From Nemertoderma westbladi (Eukaryota > Xenacoelomorpha > Nemertodermatida > Nemertodermatidae): DNA of 45,686 bases. The translations under genes were made by a program, and so were the position numbers. The notes below the pieces were generated by a model. It was not told the origin of the DNA, did not search any database, and saw only the letters and a list, made by a program, of their open reading frames with translations. Position 1 is the first letter of the stretch. Each line of letters starts with the position of its first letter. Location of the stretch: NCBI GenBank assembly GCA_032718475.1, contig JAUCBJ010004540.1:1-45686 (forward strand). Direction: 5' to 3'. Positions 31,609 to 41,140 of the stretch are shown one piece after another.

Positions 31609-33125
31609 GTCTTTAGGTCTTTAAAATACCTGAGTGTTTAAAGCTCATCTATCCCATCATAGTAGACATGTACTGTACAACAAGTGTCACACAAGAAATG
31701 AAAACAAATAAGTTGGTGCCAGTTCCCAAGAAGGGCAACCTAACACTCTATGGTTCTTTTCGGGGAATCTCATTGATCTCGATTGCTGCAAAGCTATACA
31801 ATAGAATTCTATTAAATCGCATCAGGGATCCCATTGAGAGACTGTTATCTTTGTTGACTTCTTCAAGGCCTTTGATTCAGTCTTCCGCTCACGTATGTTC
31901 AGCATACTTTCATTATATGGGATTCCTGATGAAATTATTGCAGCAATCAGATCAGTATACGAAGGTTCGACAACATTTGTGCCTACTGTTGACGGTGACA
32001 CAGAACCATTTGAAGTGTTATGGGGCGTCCTCCAGGGAGACACACTTGCACCATTCTTGTTCATAATTGTGGTTGACTATGTTCTACGCATGTCCTTAGA
32101 TCATCATAATGATGATGGGGTGATGATAACTCCACCTACTGGCTCCAGAAGTCGAGGAAATCCTGCCAAGTACCTAACTGATCTAGACTTTGCTGATGAC
32201 TTAGGAGTACTCTCAGAATCACGAGAGGGAGCCCAACGGCTCCTCAGCTCATTAGAACATGCTGCTTCTAGTGTTTGTCTTTTTATTAACTCCAGAAAGA
32301 CCAAAATTTTGACAGTTAACTTTGAAAGTTCTCAGCAAGTCTCTGATCGGATGAGCATAAGCTCAAAAGATGGTATGCTTGAGCATGTGGATGACTTCTG
32401 TTACCTGGGATCATGGATCCCGAAGTCAGGTGAGGACCTTCGAATATGTAAGGGAAAGGCATGGGCAGCCTTGAATAGGCTTTCCAGGATTTGGAAGTCA
32501 CCGAGAATTAATCGGAAACTTAAGGTCCGGTTATTTAGAGCAGCAGTATTTCCAGTACTCCTCTATGGGAGACCATGCTGGGCTCTAACTGCTGAGGACA
32601 CCAAATCTCTGAATGGCACATTCACAAGAATGCTACGCCGGGTTCATTGTGTCAAGTACAATGCACACATCTCCAACGAGACACGATATAACATTGGAGG
32701 TGTCTCATTGGTTCCGCCAAGCTTGACACTAGAACAAAATCGCCTCCGCTTTGCAGGAAATTGCAGAACATTGCAGGACCAGCCAGTGCATAATCTTGTA
32801 CTTTGGCAGCCTCATGGAGTGAATAAGCATGGTGGACAGCCCATGACTTTCTTGAGACGCATCTTAAAGGACACTGGCCTTGAAGATGCGGATGATCTAG
32901 CAAATGTCATGGGTGATACGGAGTTGTGGCGGTGCAATTTTGTCGATAAGCAGGCACAGCTTTCTTAAAAATGCAGCTGCAATGCAGCATGCCGATCCTA
33001 GTAGTAGTTGCCGGCATCAATACTCTCTCAATCTCAGAGTCGCTCTCCGCTCTCTATTTCATAGGAATCGCTAATTCCATCTGTAGATGATATCGACGGA
33101 GCGCTGGATTCACTCGAATGAATAA
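31609..33125 (+). mobile_element. LINE (non-LTR retrotransposon), 5'-truncated
   Basis: An RT ORF followed by a short 3' UTR with AATAAA near 33119. The 5' end lies at the edge of the tandem duplication; no ORF1 or endonuclease is present. Clade not assigned. Confidence 0.75.
31668..32968 (+). pseudogene. LINE reverse transcriptase, frameshifted
   Basis: Frame 1 (31668 to about 31850) encodes LVPVPKKGNLTLYGSFRGIS and AAKLYNRILLNRI. From 31853 the frame changes to VDFFKAFDSVFRSRMFSIL and runs to 32968. The usual 40-60 residues between these blocks (the QNGFR region) are missing. Then follow VLQGDTLAPFLFIIVVDY, DLDFADDLGVL (catalytic FADD near 32189-32205), VDDFCYLGSWI and a C-terminal LLYGRPCWALT...LRFAGNC...LVLWQPHG tail. 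It cannot act as an RT because of the deletion and frameshift. Confidence 0.85.
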
Positions 33126-33377
33126 ACATATTTAGTGCTTCAGTCCAGTTGATGCTTCTGTAACTTATTTATCTGGGCCACCCATAGAAAGCGTATTTCA
33201 TCAAGGTTACTAAGATCACCCACACCAACCGATCCCGATCGTATTCTCCCAGTCCCACCATTTAATCCTCATCTGCCTTTGACTCTCCTGCCAATACTCC
33301 TGTACTCGGCGAAACCATAATACAGTCACAGTGTACTGGTGTAATAATACAGACAGGCAGTTCAGCAGTATATGCCA
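33126..33377. other. LINE-to-repeat spacer
   Basis: Noncoding, no recognised gene. A minus-strand ORF at 33216-33431 has no recognisable content. Confidence 0.4.
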
Positions 33378-33489
33378 TGTGGGGCGAGCCACGAAGTGAG
33401 TGAGCCTTAGCGTAGTGGTACCATTAATCAACCTGTGGGGCGAGCCACGAAGTGAGTGAGCCTTAGCGTAGTGGTACCATTAATCAACC
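33378..33489. repeat. Perfect 56-bp tandem duplication
   Basis: 33378-33433 and 33434-33489 are identical, beginning TGTGGGGCGAGCCACGAAGT. The unit contains GAGCCACGAAG and GTGAGTGAGCC words and abuts the octamer microsatellite. Confidence 0.95.
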
Positions 33490-33574
33490 TGTCGTTCTGT
33501 CGTTCTGTCGTTCTGTCGTTCTGTCGTTCTGTCGTTCTGTCGTTCTGTCGTTCTGTCGTTCTGTCGTTCTGTCG
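33490..33574. repeat. Octamer microsatellite (GTCGTTCT)n, about 10 copies
   Basis: A perfect 8-bp period running into GTCGCGTCC. A shorter array of about 5 copies starts the next unit (35121-35164). Confidence 0.95.
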
Positions 33575-35120
33575 CGTCCAATTTTAAACGTTAATAACTC
33601 AGCCAATCTTTGATGAAATCTATCCAAACTTGGTACACATGTTGTTTGGCAAAAGTTTAGAAATTTTCCAAGTAGAATTTCCGTGTGGCCTTCGAGAAGC
33701 TAAGATAATAGCAGTTAATTAGTTAATTAAGTTGATTACGGTAAAAACACCATTTTCAACCTGCCTTTTAAAGGAAATTAATTGTTTTACAGTATAAGAT
33801 TTAAATAATTATACTTAAAAATTATACAGATGTAATCCACATACGCCATTCTATTATAGTTTTTAATTAGTTCAAGTGATTTGCTTTATTAATTGTGTCT
33901 TTAATTGATCTAAAGTAATTAAAACGTCATAAAAAATTTATTCTCATTAAATACTGCTCATTTATTGGCTAACATGCTGGTACGATGGAAGGATGTGTGT
34001 GTAAGGCAGCTATTTGCTGGGAATGATTATTGGTCAAGTCTCTGCTGGTGTGGAGCTAGCTGGCTTAGAGTTGTGGCTGTAGACTAACCAGAGAGGAATT
34101 GTACTGTAATAGGCAACCAGTATTGCTATTCCAGCCCAGACATCATTCTTGAAATCCAACATCCTAACATCCTTCCTGTATTGACTCTACTATAAGTGTT
34201 GTATTGCTATCTCAGGTAAATGACAGATATAATAACATAAATACAATCCATGGCATGGCTGTTGTGTAGGCTTCTGAAATAGTTTATTCCACAATGTTTA
34301 TGTCTGGTTATTTTTTAATTGAATTTTTGCAAAGTAGTAAAATTAATTTTCTTAAAAATAATATTATTATTTTATATGTAACCTCGGAAATTAGCTACAT
34401 TTTTTCGCTGCAGCTTTAAGAGTGTACATTGATTTAATATTATTTCAATACCCATATTACTACATCGGCATAAGATGCGTTGGCGTTGTATCACACATCT
34501 CCACATATCACACATCTCCACATAGATGTATCAACAGTTACTCGCACAGTTTCGAAACTTCGCATAGTTATAACTGTAAAAAGATCGTCAGTCTGCGTTT
34601 ATGAAAAATATTTTATGACAAAACAGGACAAGCGACGAGCGCAACGAGGCATATAATGAAGACGAGTACTGCGTTGACTAAATTGTTATATAAACCACCT
34701 GGCTTCACATATTGATCGCATCCCTAGTTATTATTATTATAAAGATCGTCCTAGCCTGCGTTTAAGAAATATATTTAAATACAAAACAGGACGAACGCAA
34801 AGAGGCTTATAATGAAAACGAGTACTGCGTTTATTATATTCCTATAAACCACCTGGCTTTGCATATTTAACGTGCGATTGGAAATAAGTTCGTGCTACCC
34901 TTCCGTGGGTGGTAGATGTCGCGGTTATGTATTGGTGGGTGGGGGGAGGAGGGGGGGGGGGGGGTGTGCAGATTAAAAGGGGTGACACGTACTGTCCCCC
35001 TTTCTTTGATTAATTGGTGGTGTGGGTTAATATCTCATAACCTGATTTTGTGATACAGTCGCACAATTTTAATTTGTATCTCATAACTGGGCCTCGTGCT
35101 GCGCGAAGGCCCCACGAACG
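33490..35120 (+). mobile_element. 1.6-kb repeat unit 1 (candidate Helentron-associated element)
   Basis: The unit begins with the octamer array and then CGCGTCCAATTTTAAACG. It contains two degenerate ~159-bp internal repeats (around 34583 and 34742, each with CAAAACAGGAC and AACCACCTGGCTT) and a G-run near 34950. It ends with a GC hairpin (GGGCCTCG...CGAAGGCCC) and CACGAACGTG. A microsatellite, internal core repeats and a 3'-terminal hairpin without terminal inverted repeats are the layout of Helentron-associated short elements. No protein. The family name is inference. Confidence 0.4.
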
Positions 35121-36682
35121 TGTCGTTCTGTCGTTCTGTCGTTCTGTCGTTCTGTCGTTCTGTCGCGTCCAATTTTAAACGTTAATAACTCAGCCAATCT
35201 TTGATGAAATCTATCCAAACTTGGTACACATGTTGTTTGGCAAAAGTTTAGAAATTTTCCAAGTAGAATTTCCGTGTGGCCTTCGAGAAGCTAAGATAAT
35301 AGCAGTTAATTAGTTAATTAAGTTGATTACGGTAAAAACACCATTTTCAACCTGCCTGTTAAAGGAAATTAATTGTTTTACAGTATAAGATTTAAATAAT
35401 TATACTTAAAAATTATACAGATGTAATCCACATACGCCATTCTATTATAGTTTTTAATTAGTTCAAGTGATTTGCTTTATTAATTGTGTCTTTAATTGAT
35501 CTAAAGTAATTAAAACGTCATAAAAAATTGATTCTCATTAAATACTGCTCATTTATTGGCTAACATGCTGGTACGATGGAAGGATGTGTGTGTAAGGCAG
35601 CTAGTTGCTGGGAATGATTATTGGTCAAGTCTCTGCTGGTGTGGAGCTAGCTGGGAGTTGTGGCTGTAGACTAACCAGAGAGAAATTGTAATAGGCAACC
35701 AGTATTGCTATTCCAGCCCAGGCAGCATTCCAACATCCCAACATCCTTCCTGTATTGACTCTACTATAAGTGTTGTATTGCTATCTCAGGTAAATGACAG
35801 ATATAATAACATAAATACCATCCATGGCATGGCTGTTGTGTAGGCTTATCTGAAATAGTTTATTCCACAATGTATATGTCTGGTTATTTTTTAATTGAAT
35901 TTTTGCAAAGTAGTAAAATTAATGTTCTTAAAAATAATATTATTATTTTATATGTAACCTAGGAAATTAGCTACATTTTTTCGCTGCAGCTTTAAGAGTG
36001 TACATTGATTTAATATTATTTCAATACCCATATTACTACATCGGCATAAGATGCGTTGGCGTTGTATCACACATCTCCACATATCACACATCTCCACATA
36101 GATGTATCGCACAGTTTCGAAACTTCGCATAGTTATAACTGTATAAAGATCGTCAGTCTGCGTTTAGGAAAAATATTTTATGACAAAACAGGACAAGCGA
36201 CGAGCGCAACGAGGCATATAATGAAGACGAGTACCTCGTTGACTAAATTATTATATAAACCACCTGGCTTCACATATTGATCGCATCCCTAATTATTATT
36301 ATTATAAATATCGTCAGCCTGCGTTTAAGAAATATATTTAAATACAAAACAGGACGAACGCAAAGAGGCTTATAATGAAAACGAGTACTGCGTTTATTAT
36401 ATTCCTATAAACCACCTGGCTTTGCATATTTAACGTGCGATTGGAAATAAGTTCGTGCTACCCTTCCGTGGGTGGTAGATGTCCCGGTTATGTATTGGTG
36501 GTTGGGAAGGTTGGGGGGGGGGGGGGGGGGATTAAAAGGGGTGAACACGTACTGTCCCCCTTTCTTTGATTGATTGGTGGTGTGGGTAAATTTCTCAAAA
36601 CCTGATTTTGTGATACAGTCGCTCAATTTTAATTTGTATCTAATAACTGGGCCTCGTGCTGCGCGAAGGCCCCACGAACGTG
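35121..36682 (+). mobile_element. 1.6-kb repeat unit 2, tandem with unit 1
   Basis: Same order of parts as unit 1, with scattered substitutions and small indels (for example a short loss near 35654 and another near 35690). It has a shorter octamer array and ends at the same hairpin (36652-36672). Divergence is much larger than between the 6.6-kb copies, so this duplication is older. Confidence 0.6.
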
Positions 36683-37379
36683 TAGTCTACTCACTACAGT
36701 ACAGCAGTAGTTACATTTTAGTGAGCAAGGTTTGTGCCCTTGTTACAAATAACTTCCCTGAACTCCGGGATGGTCTCCAATCATACTGTACAATTGTGAC
36801 ATCATTGATTGTTTAATTAAAACATAGCATTGCGATGGGCTAAGGACGTTGTTTACGCAATGTAATTTCTGCCCAGTGCTCTGAATGTCACATTGAAGAA
36901 ATTCACGTTAAACAAAAAGACTTTTCATTCTTATCAGTCTGGGGACAAATTAAAAGGTACGCATTCTACAATTAAATTCCACACAAACCAATTTACCTAA
37001 AACACACAGTACATTTTTTTAAAACCAAATGTGGACAATTCGAGATATTGGTACCAGAGGCATATACAATCATCGTACTTATACCAAATTCGATTTTTTA
37101 GATAAATCGAATCAGGGACGTCCCCTTTTAGTTTGTCCCGAAATGTCCCCAATTCGCGGTTATAAAGTGTCCATGATTTACAAGGAAGGTCCACGCAACT
37201 ACACATACGTTATATGAACCTTCACATAGAGCTAGCTGTCAATAATACTTGCGATATAAAATTTAAGTTTTATAGATAATGTTTCGGAATATATTATCGA
37301 AAATATTTCAGATTAAACAAATCAATTTCTTTACAACCAGTTTGAATGTGTAAAAGAACAATATGTTTTCTTGAAATGA
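36683..37379. other. Downstream region of the FGD-like ORF
   Basis: On the minus strand this would hold the 3' UTR. There is no clear AATAAA close to the stop; an ATTAAA-like word lies near 36815. No other gene is recognised. Confidence 0.4.
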
Positions 37380-39107
37380 TCAATTTTGATTGCTTTGCTT
37401 CAATATTGTTGCATCTCTAACGGCTTTTACCCAATCGGCTTTGAGTTCAGGTGTATCGCATCTGAATATCAGTACACCAACTCCACTGTGGGATATCTTG
37501 AATACTAAGGGCGCCAGACTTGAGTCAACTTCAGGCACACTTTCTTCCACTGTATATCCTAGCAACGGTCTGTCATCCTGCGCCCTGGGGTCTCCACGGT
37601 TCTTAAGCTTGTACAATACCCAGCCATGCAGCTCAAACCAGTACTCTTTCCATACTCCTCTTCTTTTCAGTAGCTTCAGTGATCCACTCATTTCTACCTT
37701 ATCCCGTTCTGAAACCACCAACGTTTTCGCATCCGAGGCCTCTTTCACTTCCTTGAATTTCTTGCTGAAAAGTCCCTGGAGACATTCAATATCATCACCA
37801 ATATTATCAGTAATAATTGGCTGATACTTTTCAGGGAATTCTCCCCTTCCGATGACATCATACAGTTTCTTGTGGCAGTAACTACAAACGCGGCAAACTT
37901 TCCAGGATTTATAGAGAATAGGCGCTTCAAAATCTGAACAAGTACCACAGACAACCTTGCCGCATATACGGCAGTGATGGCGTCGGTTGAATCTCGTGAA
38001 ATTTTGCAGTTTACACAGCTGACACATGCTCGTTTGGTTGTCTTCTATCCAATGAGGTGCTACTGCTCCCGGGAATTCGTTTGTATCGCTCTTTTTCATG
38101 GCATTCCCATCTACGCTGAATGAATCTAGCTTCTCCCAAAGGGTAGATTTTGCACATTCGATGGTGGATATCCACTCATCTCTTTCTTTCCGAGTTTCAA
38201 CAAAAAAATCATATGCTTCAGGCAATCCCGGCCCTGTAATAGAAAACCAATTACCAGTGTCCAGGTGCATCGGTGGGGCAGTAACTATGACTTGTTCAAT
38301 TGGAATGTCTATACTAATACTTGTGTCATTTTTTATGCAAAGAAGTTTATCAGAAAAAAGATATAAATCTCTTGGTTGATTTTCCTTTAAATTTGTTGGG
38401 TATCTTTTCAGTACACGTCCATATTTAATAATGAATCTTCCTGGTGTAAATATATTTACCTTTCTGTTAGATTTCTCTAGTTTTTTTTGCAGTTCCAAGA
38501 GTTTATTTGAATTTACATCTTCTGCCTCTATCTTGACGTGGAGATCATTAATTCCACTTATAATGAGTAAAGTAGCTTTTACATTCTCTTTTTCATCCTT
38601 TTCACTTTCAGACAAGACTTTTTGGTAATCTTTAAGCAGTTGCTCGTGCTTGTGTACCCTCCATATTGGTTCCTCCAGCCTTCGTCTCAGGTCCATTTTC
38701 CGATCCCTCAAATCGTCCTTATTACCACCTCCTCTAATATATTTTTTTTCAAACTCCACCACAAATGCCTTAAACTGTTTATTTTGTTTCATTGCATTGT
38801 CAAATACTTTTATTGCATATTGAGATCTGTTATTGATAAAATTCGCAGTCATTTTAAGCATAAAGATGGCATATTTTCTATATACATCCGCTATCTTAGG
38901 AACTATATGCCAGTTATCAGCTCTCTCCTGGAGTTCTTTTGATAATCCCTCACTTAGTTTTAAAAGATTCTCGAACAGATTCATGATTATGTTCAACTGA
39001 CTTTTTTCAATAATCGGATTTCCATTTATTCTCCTGGCATCAATTTTCTCCTTAAATGTGTTTATTAGGCGCAAATTATTTAGATATTCTAATTCAGTGA
39101 TTGCCAT
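37380..39107 (-). CDS. FGD-like RhoGEF: DH-PH-FYVE-PH protein, single uninterrupted ORF
   Basis: 575 codons, no intron. FGD proteins activate Cdc42-type GTPases through the DH domain and bind membrane phosphoinositides. Domains in order: DH residues ~1-200 (TELEYLNNLRLI; LEEPIWRVHKHEQLLKDYQ is the conserved CR3-type helix); PH ~217-325; FYVE ~350-410 with the WxxD motif (WIED), RRHHCR and RVC, and all expected Cys pairs; a second PH ~471-570 (SGSLKLLKRRGVWKEYWFEL). This is the order of animal FGD1-6. The first ATG lies just inside the DH start, so the N-terminal few residues and the long N-terminal region of FGDs are missing. The frame stays open upstream to about 39203 without an ATG. It is either the last large exon of a gene, a single-exon gene or a retrocopy. 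No poly(A) or target duplication was seen. Confidence 0.85.
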   Translation of the reverse strand: MAITELEYLNNLRLINTFKEKIDARRINGNPIIEKSQLNIIMNLFENLLKLSEGLSKELQERADNWHIVPKIADVYRKYAIFMLKMTANFINNRSQYAIKVFDNAMKQNKQFKAFVVEFEKKYIRGGGNKDDLRDRKMDLRRRLEEPIWRVHKHEQLLKDYQKVLSESEKDEKENVKATLLIISGINDLHVKIEAEDVNSNKLLELQKKLEKSNRKVNIFTPGRFIIKYGRVLKRYPTNLKENQPRDLYLFSDKLLCIKNDTSISIDIPIEQVIVTAPPMHLDTGNWFSITGPGLPEAYDFFVETRKERDEWISTIECAKSTLWEKLDSFSVDGNAMKKSDTNEFPGAVAPHWIEDNQTSMCQLCKLQNFTRFNRRHHCRICGKVVCGTCSDFEAPILYKSWKVCRVCSYCHKKLYDVIGRGEFPEKYQPIITDNIGDDIECLQGLFSKKFKEVKEASDAKTLVVSERDKVEMSGSLKLLKRRGVWKEYWFELHGWVLYKLKNRGDPRAQDDRPLLGYTVEESVPEVDSSLAPLVFKISHSGVGVLIFRCDTPELKADWVKAVRDATILKQSNQN

Positions 39108-39346
39108 TGTTTTTGGAAAAGCAAATAATTTTTTTAACCTTTTAGCTTCTTTTGTCTTTGGTTGATCACTTAATAGGAGGTTCGATGCGCAATTGGGCCC
39201 AATTTAATTTCCCAATTCCAATTTGATGAATTAGATAAACTTGCTGTGAATCTTACTTTTGATGCTAATAAAATTGTTGAAACTTGTTTTGATGATTAAC
39301 CCTATCTGGCCTGGGAGATTTTAATACGTAATTGGCATGGGGTGGT
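39108..39346. other. Upstream of the FGD-like ORF
   Basis: On the minus strand the FGD frame remains open to about 39203 and encodes a Lys-rich stretch (PKTKEAKRLKKLF) before the first ATG, so a 5' exon could continue here. No promoter is recognised. Confidence 0.35.
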
Positions 39347-39369
39347 GGGGGGGGGGGGGGGGGGGGGGG
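39347..39369. repeat. Poly(G) tract, 23 nt
   Basis: An uninterrupted G run. G-tracts of similar length occur near 34950 and 36511. Confidence 0.95.
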
Positions 39370-39424
39370 CATTTTATAAATATTTTAGATTGGTTCAAAA
39401 ATTTCAATTTTGATGGTATAAATA

Positions 39425-39830
39425 AGGTTTTTCGATGTCGCTGATTGCGATAAAACTTGTTAACAATATTTTCTGGCAATGCAACCATTATTTTTGGTGC
39501 CTATATTGGTTCACCGGGATGAAAAGTGTAAGTAAAAAATGTCAAACTTAAAAAAAGTTATGCTTGGTTTGATAATTCTGAAGATACTGTAAATGGGTTT
39601 TCGTGGTCACTGATCACTATGAAACTAGTTATAAATATTTCTGGTAATGCAAACCCAATTTTGGAGCCATTCTGGTGTCCCAGAACGAAAAGTACAAGTA
39701 GCAAATAATTACAAACTGTTAAATTTTGCCTTTGGTTTGGTAATTGTGAAGCTATACTGGTTTTCAAGGTCGCTGATAAAGATATAACTCATTAAAAATA
39801 ATTTGTGGTAACGAAACTATCATTTTTGGC
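39425..39830. repeat. Degenerate ~170-bp tandem repeat, about 2.5 units
   Basis: Units start near 39425, 39597 and 39760 at TTTTCGATGTCGCTGAT, TTTTCGTGGTCACTGAT and TTTTCAAGGTCGCTGAT. Each contains a TGCTTGGTTTGATAATT-like word and a TCTGGTAATGCAA-like word. It resembles a decayed satellite. Confidence 0.7.
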
Positions 39831-40314
39831 CCTAGGACTGAGTACTATTTTCGGTTTAATGTCCTGATTTTATTCTCTAAGTTGAAAGATGTTCACCCAC
39901 CTTGTTGTTAGTAGATTTCGTCAGGTGGTGATAAGTCGAAATGGTACTAATCGGATTCCCCTGTGTATCTCTAGTTGAATATCTACCTCCCGTCTCTCAC
40001 TTGCACTCTGAGTTCGGCCAGGGAACCTGCTGTTGGATAATCTGGTCAAGCGATGTGGATGGACCCCAAAGGAAGTGTCATGAACAAGAATGGTTGTGAC
40101 TAGCAATGTATATTGTTTCTGATAACAATAGTCTTCCTTTGTATCTCACCAATACACTAATAATGTCATTGCAACTACGTTGAGGACAACGTACTAACCA
40201 ATAACTCCTAAACTAAGTCAAATACACCAATAAAGGGTTAGGTGATATTTGATGTAGATGTCTAGGTATTGCGTCTAGGTACTAGTCATACCTGAGGACG
40301 ATGACCTTCAACAG
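39831..40314. other. Unrecognised noncoding stretch
   Basis: No recognisable ORF or repeat apart from short words near 40230-40290 (TCTAGGTA repeated). Confidence 0.4.
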
Positions 40315-40575
40315 GTGAAAAATGATGACGAAAAATTCGAAGTAGTAACTAATGCAATTGGCCACTCACGTCTACAATCATCATTTAGGCGACTAGGGAA
40401 GAAAAGGGAGGGAGGCTGTCAGCCTCTTTTAGTCTCCCTAGGAGAGCTGGCACCCGACCTATTGAAGGATATGCCGGGGCTAGATGGTTTCTACATAAAA
40501 CCTGATACACACCCTGCAGTCCGTTTGGAGATTGAGAGATTTGGCGGGGCTAGATGGTTTCTACATAAAACCTGA
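40315..40575 (+). pseudogene. Short ORF, possibly a LINE ORF1 remnant, running into a tandem repeat
   Basis: 86 codons. The part SRLQSSFRRLGKKREGGCQPLLVSL recalls the RxGK...RPLLV pattern of LINE ORF1 RNA-binding domains. The C-terminal third is encoded by the 70-bp tandem repeat. Weak evidence; it may be noncoding. Confidence 0.25.
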
Positions 40576-40695
40576 TACACACCCTGCAGTCCGTTTGGAG
40601 ATTGAGAGATTTGGCGGGGCTAGATGGTTTCTACATAAAACCTGATACACACCCTGCAGTCCGTTTGGAATTTAAGAGATTGAGAGATTTGGCGG
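40476..40695. repeat. 70-bp tandem repeat, about 3 units
   Basis: Units start at 40476, 40546 and 40616 with GGGGCTAGATGGTTTCTACA and are nearly identical. The last unit has a small insertion (AATTTAAGAG) before GATTTGGCGG. Confidence 0.9.
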
Positions 40696-41140
40696 CTTTA
40701 GAACAGAAAAGACCAGAGAATATTTAATGCATCGTAGAATATGACCATAAATCGAGATCTGTTAGGATTGATGGTAAAACCTGTAAAAGCTTCTGTGGGA
40801 TGTAACTGGCCCTTCGCCCCGCAACCCAGTTTTTCCCCCATACGCTAAAATACTCTGAAACCTACTGTAAAGGTTTTTCTGGGATATGACTGATTTGTTT
40901 TCTTTGCTAACCAGTTCCCCCCTCCAAAGCGTTGGAATCCTTTAGGAGGGATCTGAGCTGTTCGATTGGCCAGCCGGCTTGGGAAGGTTGCCCCAGTTAC
41001 CCATAGCCCTGCGTTGAGTTAGTTCTGATTTCGACCAATCCCGAGCTACTGAACTGAAATTATCCTGTCTCACTGCTGATTACATGTGTTGAACGGGATT
41101 CTTGGAAAATAAGAGAGAGAGTTGTTACTTGAGAGAGAGT
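40696..41140. other. Noncoding stretch before the right BEL element
   Basis: No gene recognised. Just before the LTR an 18-bp unit (GAGAGAGAGTTGTTACTT) is duplicated at 41113 and 41131, so the exact LTR start could be 41123 or 41141. Confidence 0.5.

Noticed and set aside
33490-33574. CRISPR-like array
   Set aside because: An 8-bp period with no spacers; it is a microsatellite in animal DNA.
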